Shown: positions 43,670-52,334, numbered from the stretch's first letter. The stretch: DNA of 64,000 nucleotides from Arthrobacter sp. APC 3897 (GCF_030407495.1 NZ_JASDDG010000022.1:1-64000), one strand, 5' to 3'. A program made the numbers and translations. Notes: a model not told the origin generated them from the letters alone.

Positions 43670-43756
43670 AGCTTTGGTCTCTTCGGCTTTCGTCTGTTTA
43701 AAGGTGGTCTGCGGGTCGGGACTGCGGATGGGGACTGCTCATCCGAGCGGTATCTC

Positions 43757-43993
43757 TCAGGACGCCTTGGCGCGTCCGTTCTCACGGCTGGCATCGCCTA
43801 GAACGTCTGCGCCGTGGCTTTGATCTACGATCGGGCCGGTGCCGGCGATCTCGCGCAGCAGCTCGATTCCCGCAACGGCTGCCTGTTTGGTGGGAAACAT
43901 GGCCGACACCGCCATCAGCGCGCCGTCACCGGAAATGAGTTTGATCCGAAACGCACCGTCATGGGCGTCTACCAGCTTGAAGTAGCCCGACAT
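43757..43993 (-). CDS. DUF1508 (YegP-like) protein
   Basis: 78 residues. ATG 43993 has a near-perfect AAGGAGGT ribosome site 6 bases upstream. The single ~48-residue DUF1508 module reads YFKLVDAHDGAFRIKLISGD, then AMFPTKQAAVAGIELLRE, the strand-strand-helix pattern of YegP domains; a short variable tail follows. The family is small, soluble and of unknown biochemical role; some members are stress- or DNA-damage-linked. Ends near the bidirectional terminator. Confidence 0.87.
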   Translation of the reverse strand: MSGYFKLVDAHDGAFRIKLISGDGALMAVSAMFPTKQAAVAGIELLREIAGTGPIVDQSHGADVLGDASRENGRAKAS

Positions 43994-44095
43994 CTCTTAC
44001 CTCCTTGTAAGGGGTATATCTGTGCCATCAATAGTAAGCCAACTTATGAACTCTGGAACCTTTTGCCCGCTGTACGCCCAGCCGTAACCGTTTCG

Positions 44096-45088
44096 TTATC
44101 CGGATTGCCCGCCCTGCCTGCCTGGAGCAGCCGTCAGGACACGGTGGATCTGCTCCGGTGTTGCCGGCTGGGATGTCAGCAGAGCGGCAAGAATCCGTGC
44201 CTGCGGCGGCTTGAGGTCACCTGAAGGAATTGCTCCGGCCCGCACCAGGTCCACCCCTCCGCCGTCACCGTACGTTGGGATCACGGGACCGTGGGGAACC
44301 CGTGAGCTCAGTACCACAAAGCACCCCGAGCGGACTGCGTCCTGAACCGCTTCCACGAATCCGGGACCGGCATTCCCCGTCCCGGTACCGGCCAGGACAA
44401 CGGCGGCTGCACCGGTGTGGACCGCATAGGAGAACAGATCGGTGTCCGTCCCAAGCGAACAGTCCACAATGCTGACGCGGGTCCGGTCGAACTCCTCGCC
44501 GGGCATGCGAAGCGGTGACGGCCGAAGCGGCCTGGCGGTGACGTGCAGGCTGTCCCCGATGAAATGTGCCACCTCGGTGCCTCCGGCATACGGGTCGGCT
44601 GCCGTTGTACTGGCCAGGAAGAGTCCCCGGGCTGAACGAATCTTCCCGGCGAAGGAAACCAGCACGCCCGTCCCCCTTAGCTCCGGGGAAGCTGCGGCCT
44701 CCACTGCCTGCTCCAGGTTCTCCGGACCGTCAGGAGCAGGGCTGTCCGCGGGACGGCTGGCACCGGTAAACACCACAGGCTTGGGTGAGCTGTGGACCAG
44801 GTCCAGCAGGAACGCCGTCTCTTCCATGGTGTCGATTCCATGGGTAATGACGACGCCGTCCACGGTGGAGTCCATCACGGCGTTGCGCGCAGCCTGGGCG
44901 ATGAGCCGCAGATCGGACAGCTGCAGCTGGTAACTCCCGCTGACCATCACGTTCCGCACAGTAACCGTGTGACGGCGGGACAGCGTGCGGATCAGGTCCT
45001 CCGCATGGTCCTTGGCGATCAACCCGCCCGGACCTGTGCTCCGCGACGCGATCGTGCCGCCCGTACCAAGGATTCGAATCGAAGCCAT
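44096..45088 (-). CDS. Asparaginase/glutaminase family amidohydrolase
   Basis: 330 residues from ATG 45088, chosen because the family begins right at IRILGTGGTIAS; in-frame starts at 45103 and 45124 would add 5-12 residues. The nucleophile Thr12 lies in GTGGTIAS. The second catalytic signature is VVITHGIDTMEETAFLL (Thr-Asp pair), and the SYQLQLSDLRLIAQ and VVFTGASRPADSPAPDGPEN segments fit bacterial type I/II asparaginases. No signal peptide, so cytoplasmic. It hydrolyses asparagine to aspartate and ammonia. Confidence 0.92.
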   Translation of the reverse strand: MASIRILGTGGTIASRSTGPGGLIAKDHAEDLIRTLSRRHTVTVRNVMVSGSYQLQLSDLRLIAQAARNAVMDSTVDGVVITHGIDTMEETAFLLDLVHSSPKPVVFTGASRPADSPAPDGPENLEQAVEAAASPELRGTGVLVSFAGKIRSARGLFLASTTAADPYAGGTEVAHFIGDSLHVTARPLRPSPLRMPGEEFDRTRVSIVDCSLGTDTDLFSYAVHTGAAAVVLAGTGTGNAGPGFVEAVQDAVRSGCFVVLSSRVPHGPVIPTYGDGGGVDLVRAGAIPSGDLKPPQARILAALLTSQPATPEQIHRVLTAAPGRQGGQSG

Positions 45089-45218
45089 CGGCCAACCCTT
45101 CATGTTTTCTGATCTATCAGCCAACCTAGGCCGAGCCGGCGGGCGGTGGCTAGGGCCCTGCGCCGTACCTGCTCCCGGACGCCGGATTCGGGAAGGAAGC
45201 TGCGGACGGACGGCTGCC

Positions 45219-45224
45219 TAGACT
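45219..45224 (+). promoter_or_regulatory. -10 box (TAGACT) of the vsr gene
   Basis: TAGACT stands 6 bases before ATG 45231, with no ribosome-binding site, so the transcript probably starts at the ATG (leaderless). Confidence 0.55.
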
Positions 45225-45230
45225 TGAACC

Positions 45231-45671
45231 ATGGCCGATACCGTCACCGCCCAACAGCGCAGCCGGAACATGTCCCGCATCCGAAGCAAGAACACCAAAC
45301 CCGAGCTTTTGGTTCGGCGCCTTCTCCACGCCGCCGGTTACCGCTTCCGCCTGCACGGCGCGGCAGGAGGAAAGCTGCTGCCGGGTAAACCCGATCTGGT
45401 ATTTGCCGCCCGGCGCAAGGTCATTTTCGTGAACGGCTGTTTCTGGCACCTGCACAGTTGTGCCGCGGGCACGCGTGCACCTCAGAGCAACAGCGAGTTC
45501 TGGGCTGAGAAGCGGCGCAGGACGGCGCTGCGTGACTCGGCAGCACTGGATTCCCTCGCGGCAGCGGGATGGGAATCACTCACCGTGTGGGAGTGTGAGT
45601 TGAAGGACCGGAATGCCCTCACAGACCAGCTCGTGACTTTCCTCGGCCCGCGCGGCACCTCAAATCGTTAG
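45231..45671 (+). CDS. vsr: Very short patch repair endonuclease (Vsr)
   Basis: 146 residues, the usual length. All Vsr motifs are visible: NMSRIRSKNTKPELLVRRLL, GYRFRLHG, LPGKPDLVFAARRKVIFVNG (catalytic Asp in KPDLVF) and CFWHLHSC with the zinc ligands, then FWAEKRRRTALRD and WESLTVWECELKD. Vsr nicks next to T:G mismatches arising from deaminated 5-methylcytosine. No DNA cytosine methyltransferase is within the window, so its partner methylase must be elsewhere, or the gene is an orphan. Confidence 0.93.
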   Translation: MADTVTAQQRSRNMSRIRSKNTKPELLVRRLLHAAGYRFRLHGAAGGKLLPGKPDLVFAARRKVIFVNGCFWHLHSCAAGTRAPQSNSEFWAEKRRRTALRDSAALDSLAAAGWESLTVWECELKDRNALTDQLVTFLGPRGTSNR

Positions 45672-45736
45672 ACTCAAACCTCACAAACCCGTGATGAACC
45701 AGGCACCTCCGCCATCCACTCGCAGACAGGACAGAC

Positions 45737-46426
45737 ATGGCCCACAACAGCACCGCCAGGCGCGGCGTTCTTTTCGACGTCGACGGAACCCTGGTTGATT
45801 CGAACTATCTGCACGCCGTTGCCTGGTGGCAGGCCTTCCGCCGCATGGACCTGGACGTTCCAATGTCTTCCGTGCACCGGGCCATCGGGATGGGCGGCGA
45901 CAAGCTGGTTGAGCATCTCCTGGGCGAGGATCGGGACAAGGACCAGGACGAAAAGCTGGACGCCACCCACGGAGCAATTTTCTCCACCTGGTGGCCGGCG
46001 CTGCGCTCTTTCGACGGTGCCCGGGAGCTGCTGCTGGCCTGTGCGGACAGGGACTTGACCATTGTGCTGGCCTCATCAGCCTCAGGACCGGAGCTGGAAG
46101 TCCTGCGCACCGTCATTGACGCCGATTCCGCGATCACCGCCGCCACTTCCTCAGCCGACGCCGAGAATTCAAAGCCTTCACCCGATATCCTGCAGTCGGC
46201 CCTGGACAATTCGTCCCTGACCGCCGGAGAGACGATCTTCGTTGGCGACTCGGTCTGGGATGTCAAAGCTGCGGCAGAGCTGGAGATCCCCACGATTGGG
46301 CTGCTGTGCGGCGGCACCGGTGAAGCGGAACTGCGCGACGCCGGGGCCACCGAAATCTGGGAGAACCCGCGTCAGCTCCTGGAAAACCTGGAGAGCTCGA
46401 TGCTCGGCAAATTGGCGGCACGCTGA
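45737..46426 (+). CDS. HAD-superfamily phosphatase (phosphoglycolate/beta-phosphoglucomutase-like)
   Basis: 229 residues, ATG 45737. HAD motif I is RRGVLFDVDGTLVDS (nucleophile Asp14, Asp16). A helical cap follows (LHAVAWWQAFRRMDLDVPMS), then motif II (IVLASSASG), motif III region (SKPSPDILQSAL, written here NSKPSPD) and motif IV (IFVGDSVWDVKAA). This is subfamily IA, which includes phosphoglycolate phosphatases. Substrate unknown; most likely a small phosphorylated metabolite. Confidence 0.9.
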   Translation: MAHNSTARRGVLFDVDGTLVDSNYLHAVAWWQAFRRMDLDVPMSSVHRAIGMGGDKLVEHLLGEDRDKDQDEKLDATHGAIFSTWWPALRSFDGARELLLACADRDLTIVLASSASGPELEVLRTVIDADSAITAATSSADAENSKPSPDILQSALDNSSLTAGETIFVGDSVWDVKAAAELEIPTIGLLCGGTGEAELRDAGATEIWENPRQLLENLESSMLGKLAAR

Positions 46427-46496
46427 CTGCGGCCTGACGGCCCTGCTTTCCCTCCCCCGCAAACACGGCCGAGATGCCGATCGAAAGGACGTCCGA

Positions 46497-46757
46497 ATGA
46501 CCACCGAACCCACCGGCCCTGCCAACGCCGAGGAAGATCCGCTGGGACCCAGCGCACCGCAGCCTGAGCCCGCGGGTGATCCGCAGCGGCCCGGGCAGTC
46601 CGGACGCCCGGCCGGAAACATCCGTGACGCGCAGGGCACCTCGCCCGGCGGAACGGTTCCGGCCGGCCATTCCGGCAAAGTTCCTGAGGATCCGGCGGCC
46701 GGCAGCGGCACGGATCCCGAGGAAGCCCTGGCCGAACCTGAGTCTTCGGACGGCTAG
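46497..46757 (+). CDS. Small disordered acidic/proline-rich protein (86 aa)
   Basis: ATG 46497 with GAAAGGA 7 bases upstream. The product is composed almost wholly of P, G, E, D, A, S and T (TTEPTGPANAEEDPLGPSAP, ending EALAEPESSDG), without predicted structure. Its TAG stop overlaps the convergent Tex gene end by 4 bases. Compositionally similar to the 49-residue protein at 43469. Unknown function. Confidence 0.6.
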   Translation: MTTEPTGPANAEEDPLGPSAPQPEPAGDPQRPGQSGRPAGNIRDAQGTSPGGTVPAGHSGKVPEDPAAGSGTDPEEALAEPESSDG

Positions 46758-49225
46758 GCCAGTCCGGCCCGGCGCAGCGCATCAGCCATCGGGCCCTGCG
46801 CCGGCGCCGGAGCCGCGGGACGGCGGGTGGTTCCGCGGGCGGGAGCACCCGCTTTTCCGGTCCGCTGCGGCGAGGAACCCTTGCCGCCGTCGCCGGATCC
46901 CGGCTCAGGGCGGGTTTTCACCGCGCGTTCCCGCGGCATCTTGGGACCCCGGGACGGGGCAGCGGGGTCGTCGTCCAGGCGCAGCGTCAGCGAGATGCGT
47001 TTGCGCTCCGGATCGGCTTCCAGCACTTTGACCTTGACTATCTGTCCTGATTTCACGACGTCGTGGGGATCAGAGATGAAGGTGGAGGACATCGCAGAAA
47101 TGTGCACCAGCCCGTCCTGATGAACTCCTACGTCCACGAAGGCGCCGAACGCCGCCACATTGGTCACCACACCGTCCAGCACCATGCCCGGACGGAGGTC
47201 GGAAATCTTCTCCACGCCGTCGGAGAAAGCAGCCGTCCGGAATTCCGGACGCGGATCGCGGCCCGGCTTGCGGAGCTCAGCCACAATATCCAGGATTGTG
47301 GGGAGCCCAACTGTGTCATCCACGAAAGCAGACGGGGTCAGGTTCTCCAGTGACGCTCCCGCCGGACCCATAGTGCTCCCGGCGGCGGCGAGGATCCGGC
47401 GGGCGAGGCCGTAGGACTCCGGATGCACGCTGGAGGCATCCAGCGGTTCACTTCCCGCGGTGACCCGCAGGAAGCCGGCACACTGCTCAAAGGCCTTTGC
47501 GCCCAGCCGCGGCACTTTCTTCAGGTCCGCACGGCGGGCGAACGGACCGAATTCGTTCCGGTAGGCCACAATGTTTTCGCTGAGCATCGGCCCAACGCCG
47601 GCCACCCGGGTCAGCAGCGCCGGTGAAGCCGTGTTCACGTCCACCCCCACGGCCGTGACGCAGTCCTCGATCACGGCGTCCAGGGAACGCTCCAGCTTGG
47701 CCGCACTGACATCGTGCTGGTACTGGCCCACCCCAATCGACTTCGGATCGATTTTCACCAGTTCAGCCAGCGGATCCTGGAGCCGGCGGGCAATGGACAC
47801 GGCACCGCGCAGGGAAACATCCATCCCCGGCAGCTCAGCCGAGGCAAGGGCGGAGGCCGAATACACGGAGGCACCCGCTTCCGACACCACGAGCTTTTGC
47901 AGACCGGAACCGGGCAGCAATCGGATGAGTTCGGTGGCCAGCTTGTCAGTTTCCCGCGACGCAGTGCCGTTGCCGATCGCAATCAGCTCCACTGAATGCT
48001 TCTTCACCAGCTCGGCGAGCCGGGAAAGGGCTTCATCCCATTTGCGGGCCGGGGCATGCGGATAGATGGTGTCGGTGGCCACCGGCTGCCCGGTGCCGTC
48101 CACCACCGCTGCTTTCACGCCTGTGCGCAGCCCCGGGTCCAGCCCGAGCGTTGGACGGCTTCCTGCCGGGGCGGCGAGCAGGACATCGCGCAGGTTCGCT
48201 GCGAAGACCCGGACCGCTTCGGCCTCGGCAGCAGTGAACAGCCGAACGCGAAGGTCTGCTGAGAGCTTGGCCAGGATACGCCGCCACGCCAGCTGCACGG
48301 TCTGCTGCAGCCAGGCGTCGGCCGGCCGGCCACGGTCCGCGATGCCCAGGCTCACGGCTACTGACCGCTCAAATTTGTGCCTGGCTGCCGCCAGCGCAGC
48401 GGTGTCGGCCGGGTCGGCCTCCGCCAGTTCCAATTCCAGGATGCCTTCTTTTTCGCCCCGGAACAGCGCCAGCACCCGGTGGGAGGGCATGGCGGAAGGC
48501 GAGCCGGTATACGCGAAGTAGTCGGCGAACTTCCGGCCTTCATCTTCCTTGCCCTTCTTGACCTGTGAGCGCATCCGCCCCTGCTTCCACAGCCGTTCCC
48601 GCTGGCTGGTGAGCAGATCGGCGTCCTGGCCCGCCTGTTCAATCAGGATCGCCCGCGCTCCCGCGAGCGCTTCCGCGGGGTTGGGCACGGCGTCATTCAT
48701 ATAACCGGCGGCGGTCCGTTCAGGGTTCAGTGTCGGGTTGGCCAGCAGCGCCCGGGCGAGCGGTTCCAATCCGGCTTCCCGGGCCATCTGTGCCTTGGTG
48801 CGGCGCTTGGTTTTGTACGGCAGGTAGATGTCCTCGAGCCGGGACTTGGTGTCGGCAGCGTCGATGGCCGTCCGAAGCTCCGCAGTCAGCTTGCCCTGCC
48901 CGTCAATGGCCTCCCGGACGGCCTGCCGCCGGTCCTCCAGCTCCCGCAGGTACCGCAGCCGCTCGTCGAGTTCGCGCAGCTGGGCGTCGTCCAGGCTTCC
49001 GGTGGCCTCTTTCCGGTACCGGGCAATAAACGGGACCGTGGCGCCGCTGTCCAGCAGGTCGACGGCGGCACGCACCTGCCAGGGGGCTGCCTTCAGTTCC
49101 TCCGCGATCCGGGCGCAGATCCGGTCGTCAGTCCGGTGGGCCGCTGAGCCGGACCGGGCTGCGGAGCGCTCCGGCGAGGAGAGCGGGGTTGCTGGTTTCT
49201 TGGGCTGTTCCGGGAGAAGACTCAC
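46754..49225 (-). CDS. tex: Tex-family RNA-binding transcription accessory protein
   Basis: 823 residues, full length for Tex. Order: N-terminal helical Tex domain (IARYRKEATGSLDDAQLREL, IYLPYKTKRRTKAQMAREAG), YqgF-like RNase H fold (LGLDPGLRTGVKAAVVDG, IAIGNGTASRETDKL), helix-hairpin-helix (GVDVNTASPALLTRVAGVGP) and the S1 domain (LRPGMVLDGVVTNVAAFGAF, DGLVHISAMS). A basic, proline-rich C-terminal tail (~70 residues) ends in ADALRRAGLA. Tex binds nucleic acids and is implicated in transcription and RNA handling. Monocistronic. Confidence 0.95.
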   Translation of the reverse strand: MSLLPEQPKKPATPLSSPERSAARSGSAAHRTDDRICARIAEELKAAPWQVRAAVDLLDSGATVPFIARYRKEATGSLDDAQLRELDERLRYLRELEDRRQAVREAIDGQGKLTAELRTAIDAADTKSRLEDIYLPYKTKRRTKAQMAREAGLEPLARALLANPTLNPERTAAGYMNDAVPNPAEALAGARAILIEQAGQDADLLTSQRERLWKQGRMRSQVKKGKEDEGRKFADYFAYTGSPSAMPSHRVLALFRGEKEGILELELAEADPADTAALAAARHKFERSVAVSLGIADRGRPADAWLQQTVQLAWRRILAKLSADLRVRLFTAAEAEAVRVFAANLRDVLLAAPAGSRPTLGLDPGLRTGVKAAVVDGTGQPVATDTIYPHAPARKWDEALSRLAELVKKHSVELIAIGNGTASRETDKLATELIRLLPGSGLQKLVVSEAGASVYSASALASAELPGMDVSLRGAVSIARRLQDPLAELVKIDPKSIGVGQYQHDVSAAKLERSLDAVIEDCVTAVGVDVNTASPALLTRVAGVGPMLSENIVAYRNEFGPFARRADLKKVPRLGAKAFEQCAGFLRVTAGSEPLDASSVHPESYGLARRILAAAGSTMGPAGASLENLTPSAFVDDTVGLPTILDIVAELRKPGRDPRPEFRTAAFSDGVEKISDLRPGMVLDGVVTNVAAFGAFVDVGVHQDGLVHISAMSSTFISDPHDVVKSGQIVKVKVLEADPERKRISLTLRLDDDPAAPSRGPKMPRERAVKTRPEPGSGDGGKGSSPQRTGKAGAPARGTTRRPAAPAPAQGPMADALRRAGLA

Positions 49226-49259
49226 CCGCCCAATTGTTCCCTACCACCTGCGGGATTGG

Positions 49260-49520
49260 TCAACTGTTCCCGTGCAGGGGAACCGGTGCGGCCCGGTCAG
49301 CCACCGGATTTTCCCTGTCGGGTTCCCAGCGGAGTAAGTCGCCGGGCTGGCAATCCAGCGCCTCACACAGGGCGGCCAGCGTGGTGAAGCGCACCGCTTT
49401 TGCGCGGCCGTTCTTGAGGACGGCGAGGTTGGCGGGGGTAATGCCGATGCGTTCGGCCAGGACTCCCACCGGCATTTTCCGTTTCGCCAGCATGACATCG
49501 ATGTCCACGATAATGGGCAT
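49260..49520 (-). CDS. Xre-family HTH regulator (YozG-like)
   Basis: 86 residues from ATG 49520, which shares a base with the TGA of the upstream DUF2975 gene (TGATG). A compact HTH: VDIDVMLAKRKMPVGVLAER, IGITPANLAVLKNGRAKAVR, FTTLAALCEALDCQPGDLL, matching the short Xre regulators that accompany DUF2975 membrane proteins. Probably regulates its own operon or responds to a membrane signal relayed by the partner; this is inferred from the conserved gene pair. Confidence 0.9.
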   Translation of the reverse strand: MPIIVDIDVMLAKRKMPVGVLAERIGITPANLAVLKNGRAKAVRFTTLAALCEALDCQPGDLLRWEPDRENPVADRAAPVPLHGNS

Positions 49521-50017
49521 CAAATCACCCCGCCGAGTTCACTGCGCAATGCAGCTGCCTCAACATCGGTGGCCACTGCACGCGCCAGCAGCATCCGCAG
49601 CACCAGGACGATCAACGCAACCCCGGCAACCGCCGTACCTGTTCCTCCGATAAGCAGCACAATGCCGGGGGCAACCCCTTCCCCCGGGGCCAGGACCGCT
49701 CCCAAGCCGAACATCAGCAGGGCACCCGTGCCTACGGCACCGATCACGACGTCGACGTAGCCGAAGGCCACCCGCGAAAACACCGTTCCCTTCCGCACCA
49801 TCGTCAGCAGGCACCAGACGCAGACCAGGATGATCTGCACGCAGATCAGGCCCAGGACGATCAGAACGACGACGGGGACCCGGACAGCGTCTGCGCCCGG
49901 GCCCGCTTCCGCCAGATCGGCTGCCAGCAGGGGCACCATGACTGTCTGCACAAACACGGTACCGGCGAAGACCACGGCCAGCACAATGCGCAACGCCAGT
50001 ATGGTCAGCTTGCCCAT
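49520..50017 (-). CDS. DUF2975 membrane protein
   Basis: 165 residues from ATG 50017, with GGAGAGG about 5 bases upstream; the longer frame to 50077 has no support and would extend into the promoter. Four membrane segments: LTILALRIVLAVVFAGTVFV, PVVVLIVLGLICVQIILVCV, VDVVIGAVGTGALLMFGLG and GIVLLIGGTGTAVAGVALIV. It belongs to DUF2975, which is nearly always paired with a YozG-like Xre regulator, as here. Function unknown; a membrane-linked signalling pair is plausible. Confidence 0.88.
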   Translation of the reverse strand: MGKLTILALRIVLAVVFAGTVFVQTVMVPLLAADLAEAGPGADAVRVPVVVLIVLGLICVQIILVCVWCLLTMVRKGTVFSRVAFGYVDVVIGAVGTGALLMFGLGAVLAPGEGVAPGIVLLIGGTGTAVAGVALIVLVLRMLLARAVATDVEAAALRSELGGVI

Positions 50018-50048
50018 GAATCCTCTCCCTTTACTGTTTCTCAGGGCT

Positions 50049-50077
50049 AATCTATCGATAGTCGAGAGACCCGGCAA
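50049..50077 (-). promoter_or_regulatory. Promoter of the DUF2975/Xre operon with overlapping palindrome
   Basis: On the minus strand, TTGCCG (50077-50072), a 17-base spacer and TAGATT (50054-50049) form a good sigma-70-like promoter 32 bases before ATG 50017. The 10-base palindrome CTATCGATAG (50052-50061) overlaps the -10 and is a candidate operator for the Xre protein. Confidence 0.6.
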
Positions 50078-50090
50078 GGGTGCGGGTTGT

Positions 50091-51824
50091 TTAGCTCTCC
50101 TTCGTCACTGTCGTTGCCGCCGAGCTGCCTGCCCGGTGTTCCGCGGCATCCCGGGCCACAATGTAGCCGTATACCAGGCCCTGGCCGATGGTTGCCCCGG
50201 CGCCCGGATAGCTCTTGCCGAAAACATTCGCTGCGGTGTTTCCGATGGCATAGAGGCCGTCCACGGCTGTTCCGTCTTCAGCCAGAACGCGTCCCCGCGC
50301 ATCCGCCGTCAGCCCGCCGCAGGTGCCCAAATCACTCAGGACAACTTTGACGGCGTAGTACACGTCTCCGGAGAGGGGACGCAGGTTCGGGTTGGGCCGC
50401 ACCGTCGGGTCACCGTAGTACCGGTCGTAGGCGCTGGAGCCCCGGTGGAAGTCCTCGTCCACCCCGGCACCGGCCAGTTCATTGAAGCGGGTTGCCGTTC
50501 CCGTGAAGGCCTCCTCCGGTACTCCGATCTCCCGGGCCAGTTCCGTCAGGCTGCCCGCCTTGGCGGCAATGCCTTCCTTGTACCATTTCTCCGGCAGCGC
50601 CATCCGGGGAAAGAGGCTTCCGGCCAGGATGTAGCTGTTGCGGTACTCCTGGTCGAACACCATCCACATGGTCCCCACCGGGTTTCCCTGCTGTTCACGC
50701 TCCAGGACGCACTGCCCAAAGGACATGTAGTCCTGGGCCTCGTTGACGAAGCGGTTTCCGCTGCCGTCCACAATGAAGGATCCGGGGAGGGACCGCTCGG
50801 CCAGCATGACCGACGGCGCCCGCCCCGGCAGCGGCGCAACGGCCGGGAACCACCAGGACTGGTCCATCAAGGCTGTGCCGGCGCCGATTTCCGCGGCGGC
50901 CTTGATGGCATCTCCGGTATTTCCCTCGCTGCCGAAGCTCCAGGCTTCCAATGATTCGGACTGGTGCTTGTGGCGCATGGCCATGTCATGGTCAAACCCG
51001 CCCGCGGCGAGGACCACACCCTGACGCGCGGTAACCGTAACCTCGCGTCCGTCCTGTTCCAGCACGGCTCCGGTGACCCTGCCGTCTTCGGTGACGAGGC
51101 GCACCAGGGAGGTGTCCGTCCAGACCGGGATGCCCGCACCGAGTACCCCGGCGTACAACCCGGCGGCGAGCGCCTGTCCGCCGGCCACGTAGTCGCGCTT
51201 CAGCACGCGGCCGCCAACTCCCTGCGCCACGCGTGTTACCGCGGTGGCCAGACCTTTGACGGGCACTTTGGAAATCAGGTTGAGCCAGCGGTAGTCCTTA
51301 CCCGTGATGGCCATGGGCAGGGAGGACTCCATGGTGCCGCCACGGAGCCTGCCCCGTTCCTCGCCAAGGGTGTTCACGTCAAAGGGCTTGCATTCACAGC
51401 TGCGCCCCGCCGCTGAACCTCCGGGTTCCTCCGGGTGGTAGTCCGAGTACTCCTTATCCCACAGGAACTTCATGGGCGTGGTGCGCTGCAGCATTTCCAC
51501 GGTGGCAACTCCGTTGTCCAGGAAGGCCTGCCAGCGCTCCCGGGACGAGGTGCCGCCCACAACGGCGTCCACGTAGGCCGCGGCGCGCTCCGGTGTGTCC
51601 CGGGCTCCGGCGGCATCGAGCACCGGGTTGTTGGGAATCCAAAACGCTCCGCCGGAGCGGGCCGTAGATCCGCCCACTGTGGCTGTCTTTTCCACGATCA
51701 GCACCGACGACCCCTGCTCGGCTGCCGCCAGGCCTGCGGCCATTCCGGTTCCTGAGCCGATGATGAGCAGATCCACAGTGGTGTCCTGTGCCGTGAACTT
51801 CCGTGCTGGTACCGGTAGTGCCAT
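50091..51824 (-). CDS. FAD-dependent 3-ketosteroid dehydrogenase-like oxidoreductase
   Basis: 577 residues, ATG 51824 with GGGAGA upstream. N-terminal FAD motif DLLIIGSGTGMAAGLAAAEQ, VEKTATVGGSTARSGGAFWI, the internal GVVLAAGGFDHDM, and the C-terminal signature LGTCGGLTADARGRVL then GNTAANVFGKSYPGAGATIG, typical of the KstD/fumarate-reductase flavoprotein superfamily. The GKSYPGAG segment is close to 3-oxosteroid 1-dehydrogenases. No other steroid catabolic genes are adjacent, so the substrate may be a different enone or steroid-like compound. Confidence 0.87.
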   Translation of the reverse strand: MALPVPARKFTAQDTTVDLLIIGSGTGMAAGLAAAEQGSSVLIVEKTATVGGSTARSGGAFWIPNNPVLDAAGARDTPERAAAYVDAVVGGTSSRERWQAFLDNGVATVEMLQRTTPMKFLWDKEYSDYHPEEPGGSAAGRSCECKPFDVNTLGEERGRLRGGTMESSLPMAITGKDYRWLNLISKVPVKGLATAVTRVAQGVGGRVLKRDYVAGGQALAAGLYAGVLGAGIPVWTDTSLVRLVTEDGRVTGAVLEQDGREVTVTARQGVVLAAGGFDHDMAMRHKHQSESLEAWSFGSEGNTGDAIKAAAEIGAGTALMDQSWWFPAVAPLPGRAPSVMLAERSLPGSFIVDGSGNRFVNEAQDYMSFGQCVLEREQQGNPVGTMWMVFDQEYRNSYILAGSLFPRMALPEKWYKEGIAAKAGSLTELAREIGVPEEAFTGTATRFNELAGAGVDEDFHRGSSAYDRYYGDPTVRPNPNLRPLSGDVYYAVKVVLSDLGTCGGLTADARGRVLAEDGTAVDGLYAIGNTAANVFGKSYPGAGATIGQGLVYGYIVARDAAEHRAGSSAATTVTKES

Positions 51825-51915
51825 GTGCCGTCTCCCGAGATTTTGTGAGTGGTTTCCATCAGCGCACCGCGGCTACCTGCAGCATGCTGTTTGTGCACCC
51901 TAACCCGGAGATGAA

Positions 51916-51932
51916 CTGAAACCCAGTTTCAG
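51916..51932. promoter_or_regulatory. Inverted repeat upstream of the ketosteroid dehydrogenase-like gene
   Basis: CTGAAAC-CCA-GTTTCAG is a 7+3+7 perfect inverted repeat. A second, overlapping one (AACTG-N5-CAGTT) is nested in it. It lies about 92 bases upstream of ATG 51824. Possible operator for a TetR- or GntR-type regulator; no such regulator is adjacent. Confidence 0.4.
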
Positions 51933-51959
51933 CTTTGGTGTCGTGTGTCGCCCCCGCCG

Positions 51960-52265
51960 CTACCAGTCCCCGGAACGGAACACCCGGCGTCGTGCGCTGA
52001 GCAGTTCCACTTCGGGCCGGGCCGCCACTAACCGCTCAACGGCGTCAAGCACCTCAGCAATATGCCCGGCGTCCGCAGCGACGAGCCCCGCGCCGAGTTC
52101 GGCCCGCCGGTGCAGATCCAGCCGGCCTGTCTCGGCAGCAGAGACCTCAAATTTGCGCCGTACCTCGGCCAGAATCGGCCGGATCACGGACCGTTTGCCC
52201 TTGAGCGAGTGCACGTCGCCCAGCAGCAGGTCGAACTCGATCATGCCCATCCACATAACAGCCAT
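51960..52265 (-). CDS. DUF503 family protein
   Basis: 101 residues, ATG 52265 (ATG 52256 and 52250 are possible inner starts). The DUF503 pattern is clear: GMIEFDLLLGDVHSLKGKRS, VIRPILAEVRRKFEVSAAET, and GAGLVAADAGHIAEVLDAVE. Members are small ferredoxin-like proteins; some are annotated as YlxP, often next to rbfA. Here it is alone, divergent from the DUF2243 remnant. Confidence 0.9.
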   Translation of the reverse strand: MAVMWMGMIEFDLLLGDVHSLKGKRSVIRPILAEVRRKFEVSAAETGRLDLHRRAELGAGLVAADAGHIAEVLDAVERLVAARPEVELLSARRRVFRSGDW

Positions 52266-52334
52266 AGTGGTTCAGCCCGGCTCCGGACGCCAGCGGCGGC
52301 GGCCCTGCCCCGGCGTCGTTCTCTTTGCCGGTGA

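Noticed and set aside
45737-46426. beta-phosphoglucomutase assignment
   Set aside because: Only general HAD subfamily IA features are visible; specificity residues cannot be assigned by eye, so a generic phosphatase call is given.
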